Below are positions 8,459 to 16,729 of a stretch of 64,000 nucleotides of DNA, in pieces. Under the pieces are notes generated by a model. It did not search any database. It was not told where the DNA came from and saw only the letters and a program-made list of their open reading frames with translations. Where the stretch lies: NCBI RefSeq assembly GCF_030406605.1, contig NZ_CP129104.1, positions 1,886,799 through 1,950,798 on the forward strand. The letters are read 5' to 3'. This stretch comes from Curtobacterium sp. 458. Its GTDB lineage: Bacteria > Actinomycetota > Actinomycetes > Actinomycetales > Microbacteriaceae. Position 1 is the stretch's first letter. The number at the start of each line of letters is the position of its first letter. Position numbers and translations under genes: made by a program.

Positions 8459-8775
8459 GAACGGTCCCCGTCGAGGGCGTCGAGGGCGTCGAGTTCGTCG
8501 AGCGCACGGCGGGCGTCGGCGGCCCGCTCGGACTCCGGCCGAGTCCACCACTCCGGTCCCCGCTCGCCCAGGCCGTGCTTCGCCAACCCGTTGCGGTGCC
8601 GTGCGGCCGCGAGGGCGTCCTCGTCCCCGGACCGCTTCGCCTGCTTGACCGCGTTCCGCCCGCGTCCGAGGTGCGACCGGAGGGCGGCGGCGACGTCCTC
8701 GGGGATGGCCGGGTCCGTCCGGCGCCACCGTCGACCGTCGACGACGAAGAAGTGGTCGTCGGGCTCGGCGGTCAT
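8455..8775 (-). CDS. Conserved small charged protein, unknown function
   Basis: A 106-residue soluble protein rich in Arg, Asp and Ala. It begins with a DDHFFVVDGRRWRRTDPAIPEDV motif, runs through a basic helical section (RSHLGRGRNAVKQAKR) and ends in a DALDALDGD repeat. This type occurs widely in actinobacteria, sometimes mislabelled as a transport protein. The ATG at 8775 was chosen; longer frames merely shadow the radical SAM gene on the other strand. It is divergent from that gene and overlaps the downstream membrane protein by GTGA. Confidence 0.7.
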   Translation of the reverse strand: MTAEPDDHFFVVDGRRWRRTDPAIPEDVAAALRSHLGRGRNAVKQAKRSGDEDALAAARHRNGLAKHGLGERGPEWWTRPESERAADARRALDELDALDALDGDRS

Positions 8776-8820
8776 GGTCCTGAGTCTGCACCGTCGGTGG
8801 TCGGCGGTAGACAGGTGGTG

Positions 8821-9894
8821 ATGAGCGAAGCACGCACGCGTCCGATGCTCGACGTCCGACGCATCTACGCCGAGGACGCCGCGCTCGAGCTGCCCCGCGG
8901 GCAAGAGGTGCTCGGTCGCTGGCCCGACGCCGAGATCGTCCCCGTTGCGTCGCACTGGAACATCCCCGAGGTCCACGGCGACGAACGCAACGTTCAGCGG
9001 TGGGTGCGGATCAAGACCGAGGCGCTCGTTCTCGGTGTGAAGAAGTCGCTCATCACCCGGCCGAACGGGCGCTCCGCCGACTTCATCGCCCCCTCGACGG
9101 CGAACGGCTGCGCGATGGCGTGCGCCTACTGCTACGTGCCCCGGCGCAAGGGGTACTCGAACCCCGTCACGGTGTTCGCGAACATCGAGCAGATCACGAA
9201 GCACGTCGCCCGGAACATCGCGAAGCAGGGGCCGAAGACCGAGCCGAACCAGTGCGACCCCGACGCCTGGGTGTACGACATCGGCGAGAACTCCGACTGC
9301 TCGGTCGACGCGATGATCAGCGACAACGTGCGCGACCTCTGCGACCTGTTCCGGATGACCCCGACCGCGAAGGCGTCGTTCGCCACGAAGTACGTCAACC
9401 GCGAGCTGCTCGACTGGGACCCGATGGGTCGCACCCGCATCCGGTTCTCGCTCATGCCGCACGAGACCGCGAAGGTCACGGACATCCGCACGAGTCCGAT
9501 CGCGGAACGCATCGCCGCGGTGAACGACTTCGTCGACGCCGGGTACGAGGTGCACCTGAACTTCTCGCCGGTCATCCTCACGCCGACGTGGGAGTCCGAT
9601 TGGGCGGAGCTGCTGCGACAGGTCGACGACGTGCTCTCCCCGGCGTCGAAGGCGCAACTCGCGGCCGAGGTCATCTTCCTCACGCACAACGAGCCGCTGC
9701 ACGAGGTCAACCTCGGCTGGCACCCCAAGGCGGAGGACCTGCTGTGGCGGCCGGACCTGCAGGAGCAGAAGGTCTCACAGAACGGCGCCGTCAACGTCCG
9801 GTACCGCTCGGGGATGAAGGGCCAGCTCGTCGAGCGGTTCCGGGAGCTCGTGGCCGAGCACCTGCCGAGCTGCCGCATCCGGTACGCGTTCTGA
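8821..9894 (+). CDS. Radical SAM protein, spore photoproduct lyase family
   Basis: A 357-residue radical SAM protein related to SplB, which reverses the thymine photoproduct of UV damage. The cluster-binding motif is C-x3-C-x2-C at Cys97, Cys101 and Cys104 (GCAMACAYCY), the SplB-like spacing. The flanks (WNIPEVHGD, FIAPSTANGC, GENSDCSVDAM, KSLITRPNGR) match the actinobacterial spore photoproduct lyase family protein of non-sporulating species. The ATG at 8821 follows AGGTGG. The substrate is uncertain: the organism probably forms no spores, so repair of ordinary DNA lesions or another radical reaction is possible. Confidence 0.85.
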   Translation: MSEARTRPMLDVRRIYAEDAALELPRGQEVLGRWPDAEIVPVASHWNIPEVHGDERNVQRWVRIKTEALVLGVKKSLITRPNGRSADFIAPSTANGCAMACAYCYVPRRKGYSNPVTVFANIEQITKHVARNIAKQGPKTEPNQCDPDAWVYDIGENSDCSVDAMISDNVRDLCDLFRMTPTAKASFATKYVNRELLDWDPMGRTRIRFSLMPHETAKVTDIRTSPIAERIAAVNDFVDAGYEVHLNFSPVILTPTWESDWAELLRQVDDVLSPASKAQLAAEVIFLTHNEPLHEVNLGWHPKAEDLLWRPDLQEQKVSQNGAVNVRYRSGMKGQLVERFRELVAEHLPSCRIRYAF

Positions 9895-9928
9895 CGGCGA
9901 GCGGCGAGCGGCGAGCGGCGAACAGCGA
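9895..9928. repeat. Short tandem repeat of GCGAGCG-like heptamers
   Basis: Directly after the radical SAM stop, the heptamer GAGCGGC repeats about three times and then degenerates (GAACAGCGAAC). It is a simple-sequence tract leading into the hairpin at 9929-9957. Confidence 0.6.
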
Positions 9929-9957
9929 ACGCCCGCACCGCCGAGCGGTACGGGCGT
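9929..9957. terminator. Bidirectional hairpin terminator candidate
   Basis: Outer arms ACGCCCG (9929-9935) and CGGGCGT (9951-9957) enclose inner arms ACCGC and GCGGT with a 3-base loop; one mismatch separates the two parts. It lies between convergent genes (radical SAM on +, CsbD-like on -) and could serve both. Confidence 0.65.
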
Positions 9958-9973
9958 CAGCGCAACGGGCGGA

Positions 9974-10150
9974 TCAGTTGCCCGTCAGCTTGTCCTTGGC
10001 CTTCTCGGTCTCGAGACGACCCTCGCCCATGACCTGGTCCTTCTGACCCTGGTGCTTGAGCTCGTCGTCGTCGGTGTGCTTGCCGACCGCTTCCTCGACC
10101 TTGCCGACGACCTTCTGGGTGACGTCCTTCGCCTTGTCTCCGAGCGACAT
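9974..10150 (-). CDS. CsbD-family stress protein
   Basis: A 58-residue, highly charged hydrophilic protein of the CsbD type. This small family is induced by general stress in many bacteria, with no proven biochemical role. The sequence is rich in Lys, Asp, Glu and Gln (GDKAKDVTQKVVGKVEEAVGK...GQKDQVMGEGR) and probably disordered in isolation. The ATG at 10150 is preceded by GGAAGGAAG at a good distance. It is divergent from the binding-protein gene at 10370, sharing a 219-base intergenic region in which no operator was recognised. Confidence 0.88.
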   Translation of the reverse strand: MSLGDKAKDVTQKVVGKVEEAVGKHTDDDELKHQGQKDQVMGEGRLETEKAKDKLTGN

Positions 10151-10369
10151 GGTGTCTTCCTTCCTCCGGGAACCGCCGAGGGTCCCCGGCGCCTGTGCCA
10201 CGAACACAACCAGCCGCGATCGTGTGGCTCGCGGCCGGGCCGCAGGTTCGTGTCCCCCGATTGGTTCGAACGGGGTACGGATCGCGCCGCACCGCACCGG
10301 CTCGGCCCCGAGGGAGCATGCTGGCGCAACAGATGTCGTCCCAGCCCCGGACCGATCATCGGAGAACAA

Positions 10370-11674
10370 GTGCACATCACACGCCGAACGCTCCTCGCGG
10401 GGCTCGGTGCCGTCACGCTGCCCGTGGCCCTGGCGGGGTGCGGCTTCGTCCCGCAGGACACCGGCGGGCAGGCCGACGCGGATACCCTGACGTTCACGAC
10501 GTGGGGCACCGACGCGGAGCTGGCCGGCTTCCGCTCCGCCATCCGCGCGTTCCAGCGGACGTACCCGGGCCGGAAGGTCGCGCTCAACGCGGTGCCGTAC
10601 GAGCAGATGTTCACGAACATCGACGCGCAGCTGCAGGCCGGGAACCCGCCCGACGTGTTCCGCGTGCCGTACTACTCGTTCGGCGCGTACGCGGGCCGTG
10701 GCCAACTGCTCGACCTCTCCCGGTCGCTGAACGCCGGCGTGGGTGACCGGTTCACGGCGACGGCGTGGGCGGCGGTGCAGTCCGACGGCCGTCCGTACGG
10801 CGTGCCCCACCACACCGACACCTCGGCGATGCTCGTGAACACCGACCTGATGCGGAAGGCCGGGGTGACCGACCTGCCGCGGTCCGTCGACGAGGCGTGG
10901 ACGTGGGACGAGCTCGGCGACGTCGCCGGGAAGCTGCGCGACGCGCTGCCGGACGACGTCTACCCGTTCGCCTACAACTGGCAGGGGAACGGTGTGACGC
11001 GCTGGTTGAGCCTGCTGTTCCAGGCCGGGGGCGCGTTCCTCGACGCGGATCAGAAGACCCCGGTGATCGACAGCGCTGCCGGGCGGGAGGCCGTGTCCTT
11101 CGCCCAGCGGTTCTTCGAGGAGCGTTGGGTGCCGGCCAACGACTCGATCAAGTCCGCCACCTACGCGAGCGACACCTGGTACCGGAAGCGGGTCGCCATG
11201 GTGTGGTCGGGTGCGTTCCAGATCCCGGACGCCGCGCAGACCCTCGACTTCCCCTGGACCGCGACCTACGCGCCACGGCAGGAGCGCGGCGGCAGTGACT
11301 TCGGCGGCAACGCCCTCGTCGCGACCGCGCAGACGACCAAGCCGGACCTCGCGGCGTCGTTCCTCGACTTCATCACCCGGCGGCCGCAGATGCGGGACTT
11401 CTGCGAGCGGGCGTCGCTGCTCCCGACCCGGCGCGACCTCGTCGACGGCGGCCTGCGGTTCCGGGTGCGTCCGGAGCTCACCCGCACGTTCGTCGACCAG
11501 GCGTCGGTGATCCGGCCGGAGGACGTCGCACAGGTGGCGTCGCCCGACATGGCGTCGATCATCACGGTCCTGCAGAACGGCCTCGAGGACGCCTTCGTCG
11601 GCGGGGCCGGAGCGCGCGAGACGGTCGGGACCCTGCAGCGCGGCATCGCCGACGCGACCGGAGGACGAGCATGA
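10370..11674 (+). CDS. Sugar-binding lipoprotein of second CUT1 importer
   Basis: A 434-residue extracellular solute-binding protein. The signal peptide carries a twin-arginine-like TRRTLLAG stretch and lipobox LAGC (Cys24), so Tat export followed by lipidation is possible. The SBP_bac_1 fold starts at about residue 40 (TLTFTTWGTD), with NPPDVFRVPYYS and KPDLAASFLDFI segments characteristic of this group. The GTG at 10370 follows GGAGA. Its stop overlaps the next permease (ATGA). There is no adjacent regulator or hydrolase, so the sugar is unknown. Confidence 0.9.
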   Translation: MHITRRTLLAGLGAVTLPVALAGCGFVPQDTGGQADADTLTFTTWGTDAELAGFRSAIRAFQRTYPGRKVALNAVPYEQMFTNIDAQLQAGNPPDVFRVPYYSFGAYAGRGQLLDLSRSLNAGVGDRFTATAWAAVQSDGRPYGVPHHTDTSAMLVNTDLMRKAGVTDLPRSVDEAWTWDELGDVAGKLRDALPDDVYPFAYNWQGNGVTRWLSLLFQAGGAFLDADQKTPVIDSAAGREAVSFAQRFFEERWVPANDSIKSATYASDTWYRKRVAMVWSGAFQIPDAAQTLDFPWTATYAPRQERGGSDFGGNALVATAQTTKPDLAASFLDFITRRPQMRDFCERASLLPTRRDLVDGGLRFRVRPELTRTFVDQASVIRPEDVAQVASPDMASIITVLQNGLEDAFVGGAGARETVGTLQRGIADATGGRA

Positions 11675-12627
11675 GCGCGCAGACGAGCAGCTCGCCCGCA
11701 GGCGGCGCGCGAGCGACGAGCACTCGTGCCGACCGCACGCCCGGGCGCCGGTCGCTGAGCGCCCGTCGGGAGGAACGTGCTGCCTACGCCTTCGTCGCAC
11801 CGAACATGGTGCTGCTGGCAGTGTTCGTGCTCGTGCCGCTCGTCGGGGCGTTCGTGATCAGCTTCCAGCGCACGAACGGTTTCGGCGCGGCCGAGTGGAC
11901 CGGCCTCGCGAACTACCAGCGGCTGCTCGGCGACGGGCTGTTCTGGCGGGCGCTGCTCAACACGGTCCTCTTCACGGTGCTCGTGACGCCGATCTCGATG
12001 GGGCTCGGACTGCTCGCCGCACTGCTCCTCAACAGCGTGCTGCCTGCTCGGGGGTTCTTCCGGTCGGTGCTCATCACGCCGATGGCGGTGTCCGGGGTGG
12101 CGACGGCACTGATCGGGGTCCTGGTGTTCGACCAGAACTCCGGCGTGCTCGACGCCCTGCTCGGACTCGTCGGCATCACCCCGGTGCAGTGGCAGTCGGA
12201 CCCGGCGGCGGCGTTCGCGTCCGTGGTCCTCGTGACGATCTGGTGGCGGGTCGGCTTCAACATGCTCATCTACCTCGCCGGGTTGCAGGGCATCGGCCCG
12301 GAGCTCCCGGAGGCGGCGATGCTCGACGGCGCCGGCTGGTCGCGACGGCTCCGCTCGATCACGGTGCCGCTCCTCGGCTCGTCGACGTTCTTCCTCACGG
12401 TGCTCAACGTCATCTACTCGTTCCAGGTGTTCGACATCGTCTTCGTCCTGACCGGTGGCGGACCGCGGAACGCCACGTCGGTGCTCGTGACCTACGCCTA
12501 CGACACGGGCTTCGTCACCCGTGACCAGGGCTACGCAGCGGCGATCGGCATGGTGCTGCTCCTGCTCGCGGTGGTGTTCGCGATCGCGCAGTGGCGCGGC
12601 AGCAAGAACCGGGACCTCGCCGGATGA
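11671..12627 (+). CDS. CUT1 sugar ABC transporter permease (MalF type)
   Basis: A 318-residue permease with a disordered basic N-terminus of about 35 residues and six predicted membrane spans. The EAA loop is at ELPEAAMLDGAGWSRRLRSITVP (about residues 210-232). It is typical of UgpA/MsmF-like subunits, including the VLTGGGPRNATSVLVTYAYD segment near the C-terminus. Start overlaps the upstream stop, and its own stop overlaps the next start by four bases. Confidence 0.93.
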   Translation: MSAQTSSSPAGGARATSTRADRTPGRRSLSARREERAAYAFVAPNMVLLAVFVLVPLVGAFVISFQRTNGFGAAEWTGLANYQRLLGDGLFWRALLNTVLFTVLVTPISMGLGLLAALLLNSVLPARGFFRSVLITPMAVSGVATALIGVLVFDQNSGVLDALLGLVGITPVQWQSDPAAAFASVVLVTIWWRVGFNMLIYLAGLQGIGPELPEAAMLDGAGWSRRLRSITVPLLGSSTFFLTVLNVIYSFQVFDIVFVLTGGGPRNATSVLVTYAYDTGFVTRDQGYAAAIGMVLLLLAVVFAIAQWRGSKNRDLAG

Positions 12628-13448
12628 CCGCCCGGGCCCGGACGCTGTTCGTCCTCCGCACCGTCGTCGCGGTGGTCGTCGCGCTGATCGTCATCGCACC
12701 CCTCTACTGGATGGTCGTCGTCGCGTTCTCCCCGCGTTCCGAACTGCTCGGCGGGACCGTCCGGTTCTTCCCGCGGACGCTCACCCTGGAGAACCTCGAC
12801 CGCGTGTTCTCGTCGTTCCCGGTCGTCGAGTGGCTCGGCAACTCGACGGCGATCGCGGTGTCGGTCGCCGTGCTGACCACGGCGATCAGCCTGCTCGCCG
12901 GGTACGCGTTCGCACAACTGCGGTTCCGCGGGTCGACGGTGCTGTTCTTCGTCGCGCTCGCCACCCTCGCGGTGCCGGTGCAGGTCATCATGGTGTCGCT
13001 GTTCCGCATCGTCACCGGTCTGCACCTCTACGGCACGTACTGGGCGGTCATCCTGCCGAGTGCGGCCTCGGCGTTCGGGGTGTTCCTCGCCCGGCAGTTC
13101 CTGCTCGGGATCCCGAAGGAGCTCGTCGAGGCGGCTCGCATCGACGGTGCCGGGCACGCAGGCGTGTTCTTCCGGATCGTGCTGCCGATGTCGCGGCCGC
13201 TCATCGCGGTGCTGTTCTTCATGAGCCTGCAGCAGGCGTGGAACGACTTCGCGTGGCCGCTGATCGCCCTCCGGGAGAACCGTCTCTTCACGCTGCCGAT
13301 CGGCCTGCTCTACCTGCAGGGGCAGTTCGGCTCGGACTACGGCGCGACCATGGCGTTCGCCCTGCTCGACGTGGTGCCGATCCTCGTCGTGTTCCTGGTG
13401 TTCCAACGGTGGTTCGTGCAGGGTTTCGCACGCAGCGGCCTGCGCTGA
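12624..13448 (+). CDS. CUT1 sugar ABC transporter permease (MalG type)
   Basis: A 274-residue permease with six predicted membrane spans and the EAA motif ELVEAARIDGAGHAGVFFRIVLP (about residues 170-192). It is the last gene of the lipoprotein-permease-permease operon, followed 13 bases later by a hairpin. As in the other two CUT1 cassettes here, no ATPase gene is linked. Confidence 0.93.
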   Translation: MTARARTLFVLRTVVAVVVALIVIAPLYWMVVVAFSPRSELLGGTVRFFPRTLTLENLDRVFSSFPVVEWLGNSTAIAVSVAVLTTAISLLAGYAFAQLRFRGSTVLFFVALATLAVPVQVIMVSLFRIVTGLHLYGTYWAVILPSAASAFGVFLARQFLLGIPKELVEAARIDGAGHAGVFFRIVLPMSRPLIAVLFFMSLQQAWNDFAWPLIALRENRLFTLPIGLLYLQGQFGSDYGATMAFALLDVVPILVVFLVFQRWFVQGFARSGLR

Positions 13449-13461
13449 CGCGCACGGGCCG

Positions 13462-13501
13462 GACGGGAGGCGCGGTGCGGGCCCGCTCCGTCCCTCCCGT
13501 C
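13462..13501 (+). terminator. Operon-end hairpin (GACGGGAGG family)
   Basis: Outer arms GACGGGAGG (13462-13470) and CCTCCCGTC (13493-13501) pair perfectly, and GC-rich inner arms (GCGGGC/GCCCGC) continue the stem. It lies just after the second CUT1 operon and acts as its likely terminator. It shares the arm sequence of the hairpins at 4485, 19495 and 21993. Confidence 0.7.
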
Positions 13502-13619
13502 TCGGCCGTCACGACGCTCCGCAGGCTCCGCGTCGCGCCGGTACCGGCCGGGTGGGGCCCACCTCCCGTCCGGTCCGTGGTCGCGGCGCGACCCGACCTG
13601 CCGCACCCGACCGCGTCGG

Positions 13620-14729
13620 TCAGGGGACGAGGCGGTCGGCCCGGTAGCGGTCGAACAGCTCGGCGAACGCGCGCTCGGTCCTCCGGAACGCCGTGAACCC
13701 GGCCTCGCGGCTCTTGCCCATGTCGGTCACGACCTCCATCGCCCGACCGAGGTCGGCGTCGGTGTGCCACCACGACGCCAGCCGGCTGATGTCCGGTTCG
13801 GCGAGGCCGTGCCGCTCCGCGATCCCCGGCCACGCCTGCTCGTGGGGAGCCATCTGCTGCTCCAGGGGCCGCGCGGCACCCTCGAACCCGACGACGCGCG
13901 CCGGGTCGACCCCGAGGTGCGCGGCGAGCCGTGGCCACATCCAGCGCCACCGGAAGACGTCGCCGTTCACGACGTTGAACGCCTCGTCCGCGCCCTCGGG
14001 CGCGGTCGCGGCCCAGACCATGTGCTCGGCGAGGATGCCCGCGTCGGTCATGTCGGTGAGGCCGTTCCACTGCGCCTCGCTGCCGGGGAACACGAAGTCG
14101 AGGTCGAGCTCCTTCGCCAGCGTCGCCTGCACCGCGATGGTCAGGCCCATGTTCATGGCGTTGCCCACGGCGTGCCCGATGACGGTGTGCGACCGGTGCA
14201 CGGACCACGTGAAGCCCTGGCGCTCGGCCGCGGCGAAGAGCTCGTCCTCCTGCGCGTAGTAGAAGTTCGGGGTGTCGAGGCGCGGCTCCTCCTCGTGGAA
14301 GGGCGTGTCCGGCATCTCGCCCGCGGCGTACGCCTCGAACGGGCCGAGGTAGTGCTTCAGCCCGGTCACGAGCGCGACGTGCTCGAGCGGCGCGTGCGCC
14401 AGCGCGGCGAGGAGGTCGCGCACCATGCCGCCGTTGACGCGGATGTTCTCGGCCTCGGTTTCCTGGCGCTGCCACGCGGTGAAGAAGACGTGTGTCGGAT
14501 GCTCGTCGGCGAGTGCGGTCCGCAGCGACCCGGGGTCGCGGAGATCGGCGGGCACGCTGCGGACGCCGTCACGGGGGAGCGGTCGTCGGGACAGCGCCGT
14601 GACGTCCCAGCCGAGGTCGAGCAGGTGGTCCACCAGCGCGGACCCGGTGATGCCGCTGGCGCCCACGACGAGGGCTTCGCGTCGGTCGGTGGTGGTGGCC
14701 GTGTCGGTCGGAGTGGTGTCGAGTGTCAT
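13620..14729 (-). CDS. PRISE-type NAD(P)-dependent reductase (extended SDR)
   Basis: A 369-residue atypical short-chain dehydrogenase of the progesterone-5-beta-reductase/iridoid-synthase-like family, which reduces activated C=C bonds of enones. A Rossmann motif VVGASGITG lies near residue 20. The family signatures are visible: TGLKHYLGPFEAY with Lys125, and NFYYAQED with Tyr157, separated by the 32 residues seen in plant members. GLTDMTDAGILAEHMVWAA and EAFNVVNGDVFRW follow. It stands alone, convergent with the second CUT1 operon. The physiological substrate is unknown; detoxification of small enones is a guess. Confidence 0.85.
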   Translation of the reverse strand: MTLDTTPTDTATTTDRREALVVGASGITGSALVDHLLDLGWDVTALSRRPLPRDGVRSVPADLRDPGSLRTALADEHPTHVFFTAWQRQETEAENIRVNGGMVRDLLAALAHAPLEHVALVTGLKHYLGPFEAYAAGEMPDTPFHEEEPRLDTPNFYYAQEDELFAAAERQGFTWSVHRSHTVIGHAVGNAMNMGLTIAVQATLAKELDLDFVFPGSEAQWNGLTDMTDAGILAEHMVWAATAPEGADEAFNVVNGDVFRWRWMWPRLAAHLGVDPARVVGFEGAARPLEQQMAPHEQAWPGIAERHGLAEPDISRLASWWHTDADLGRAMEVVTDMGKSREAGFTAFRRTERAFAELFDRYRADRLVP

Positions 14730-14764
14730 CCCCGGGTGCAACGCCCGCGGACGACAGGTGTTCC

Positions 14765-15163
14765 CTACCGCGGTCGTCGGATCCGGATCGGCCCCTTGGC
14801 GGTGGACGGGTCGACGACGCTGCCGTGCTGGGTGATCTCGACCTCGCCGCGGGCGACCATGCGACGAGCGGCCCGGCGGGCGGGTTCCATGAGGTCCCGC
14901 CAGTCGTCCGGGTCGAGGGCCCGTGCGGCGTCGGACGGGCAGATGCTCGACGACCGTGAGCGTGCGGCGAGCAGCTCGTCGATCCGCTGTTCGAGCGCCC
15001 GGTCGGTGGCGTCGACGCCGTGCTTCCGGCACGCCGCCGAGCAGTACTTCGCGTCCGGGGCTGCGGACGACGGCATCCGACGACCGCACGAGGCGCAGGT
15101 GCGTTCGGCGTGCTCGGCCTCGTTCGCCGCCGCGTCGGCACCGGTCCTGATCGCGCGTCCCAT
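14765..15163 (-). CDS. DUF2256/DUF3253-type small protein
   Basis: A 132-residue protein. The N-terminal half has a small zinc-ribbon-like Cys cluster (CASCGRRM...KYCSAACRKHG), as in DUF2256-like or FCS-like sequences. The C-terminal half is the DUF3253 helical domain (ARALDPDDWRDLMEPARRAARRMVARGEVEITQHG), probably a winged-helix fold. The ATG at 15163 is the first start giving a full Cys cluster. It is divergent from the GH13 gene. Function unknown; nucleic-acid binding is plausible from the fold but unproven. Confidence 0.75.
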   Translation of the reverse strand: MGRAIRTGADAAANEAEHAERTCASCGRRMPSSAAPDAKYCSAACRKHGVDATDRALEQRIDELLAARSRSSSICPSDAARALDPDDWRDLMEPARRAARRMVARGEVEITQHGSVVDPSTAKGPIRIRRPR

Positions 15164-15256
15164 GTCCCCATCCTGTCCTCCTCGTCCGCCCCGGCGCTCA
15201 GCCCGGGGCTGTCCGGTCCGGCGCACAGCCCAGGCACGGCTGGCAGCATCGGGTCC

Positions 15257-16594
15257 GTGAACGCCGAACCCGATCCCGTCCGTCCGCCGGAACCCGCCTG
15301 GGTCCCGCACGTGATGTGGTGGCACGTCTACCCGCTCGGGTTCGTCGGAGCCGACGTCCGACCCGGGACCCCCGTCGAGGACCGACCCGTGGAGCACCGG
15401 CTCGACCGGATCACCCCGTGGCTCGACCACGTCGTCGACCTCGGGCTCAACGGCCTGTTGCTCGGCCCGGTCTTCGCGAGTTCGACGCACGGCTACGACA
15501 CGGTCGACCACTTCCGGATCGACCCGCGCCTCGGTGACGACGAGGACTTCGACCGCCTCGTCCGGGCGGCACACGAGCGCGGTGTGCGGGTGCTGCTCGA
15601 CGGGGTGTTCAACCACGTCGGCCGCGAGCACCCCGCGTTCCGCGCCGTCGAGCAGGACGGACCCGACGCCACCAGCGCCGACCTGTTCGCCGTGGACTGG
15701 TCGGGGTGGGCGCCCGGACAGCCGGTCCCGGTGCGCGACTTCGAGGGGCACGACATCCTCGTCGCGCTCGACCACGACGGCACCGCCGCCGAGGACCTCG
15801 TCGTCGCGGTCATGACGCACTGGCTCGAGCGTGGCATCGACGGCTGGCGGCTCGACGCCGCCTACGCCGTGCCCCCGGGGTTCTGGGCCCGGGTGCTGCC
15901 GCGGGTGCGCGAGCGGTTCCCGGACGCCTGGTTCAGCGGCGAGGTCATCCACGGCGACGCGGCGGCGATCGTCCGCGCGTCGACGATGGACTCGACCACC
16001 CAGTACGAGTTGTGGCAGGGGATCTGGCACGGCATCGCGGACCGGAACCTCTTCGAGCTGGCGCACGCGGTCGAGCGGCACGACGAACTGCTCGGAGCCC
16101 AGGTGCCGACCACGTTCGTCGGCAACCACGACGTCACCCGGATCGCGAGCGCCGTGGGGGAGCGGTTCGCCGGGCACGCGGGCGCGGTGCTGTTCACGCT
16201 CGCCGGGACACCGATCGTGTACGCGGGCGACGAGTACGGCTGGGCCGGGGTGAAGGAGGAGCGTGAGGGCGGTGACGACGCGGTGCGCCCCGCGTTCCCC
16301 GAGGTGCCCCCGGCGCCGACCGACCTGACGCACGCGTACGAGGCGCTCGTGGCGCTCCGACGACGGCACCCGTGGCTGCACCGGGCGCACACCGACGTCG
16401 TGCACCTGACGAACACCGCGATCGTGCTGCGGACCGCGACCGTGGACGCGGCCGTGGTGACCGCCCTGAACCTGGCGGACGACCCGGTCGAGCTGCCCAC
16501 GGCGGGTGCGACGCGCGTCGAGGCGGGCGGCGGGGACCTGCGGGACGACACCCTGCGCCTCCCGGCCGGGGGTTGGGCCGTCCTGACGGCGTGA
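15257..16594 (+). CDS. GH13 alpha-amylase-family glycosidase
   Basis: A 445-residue cytoplasmic enzyme of glycoside hydrolase family 13 acting on alpha-glucosidic bonds. Barrel motifs occur in order: DGVFNHVGR, then GWRLDAAYA with nucleophile Asp200, SGEVIHG with acid/base Glu229, and VGNHDVTR with Asp292. A small beta-sandwich ends the protein. It is shorter than most amylases and lacks a signal peptide, matching intracellular maltodextrin or trehalose-type members. The GTG at 15257 was chosen; an in-frame ATG lies about 18 codons further. No transporter is directly linked. Confidence 0.9.
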   Translation: MNAEPDPVRPPEPAWVPHVMWWHVYPLGFVGADVRPGTPVEDRPVEHRLDRITPWLDHVVDLGLNGLLLGPVFASSTHGYDTVDHFRIDPRLGDDEDFDRLVRAAHERGVRVLLDGVFNHVGREHPAFRAVEQDGPDATSADLFAVDWSGWAPGQPVPVRDFEGHDILVALDHDGTAAEDLVVAVMTHWLERGIDGWRLDAAYAVPPGFWARVLPRVRERFPDAWFSGEVIHGDAAAIVRASTMDSTTQYELWQGIWHGIADRNLFELAHAVERHDELLGAQVPTTFVGNHDVTRIASAVGERFAGHAGAVLFTLAGTPIVYAGDEYGWAGVKEEREGGDDAVRPAFPEVPPAPTDLTHAYEALVALRRRHPWLHRAHTDVVHLTNTAIVLRTATVDAAVVTALNLADDPVELPTAGATRVEAGGGDLRDDTLRLPAGGWAVLTA

Positions 16595-16634
16595 CCGCGT
16601 TGCCGAAGCGACAGAACGCGGCTGTCACAACGCG

Positions 16635-16679
16635 AAAGCGACAGATCTCCGCGGTCGAACCGCGGAGATCTGTCGCTTT
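16635..16679. terminator. Perfect 21-base stem-loop between convergent genes
   Basis: Arms 16635-16655 and 16659-16679 pair at all 21 positions around a 3-base loop. The left arm begins AAAGCGACAG, so the + strand transcript ends its stem in CUUU. It lies between the GH13 gene (+) and the gguB-like gene (-). Partial copies of the arm (CCGAAGCGACAG) occur 25-30 bases upstream, suggesting earlier duplication of the element. Confidence 0.7.
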
Positions 16680-16729
16680 GCCGAACCGAACCGGCCGAAC
16701 GGACGCGCTGGCGCGTGCCCGAGCCGCCC

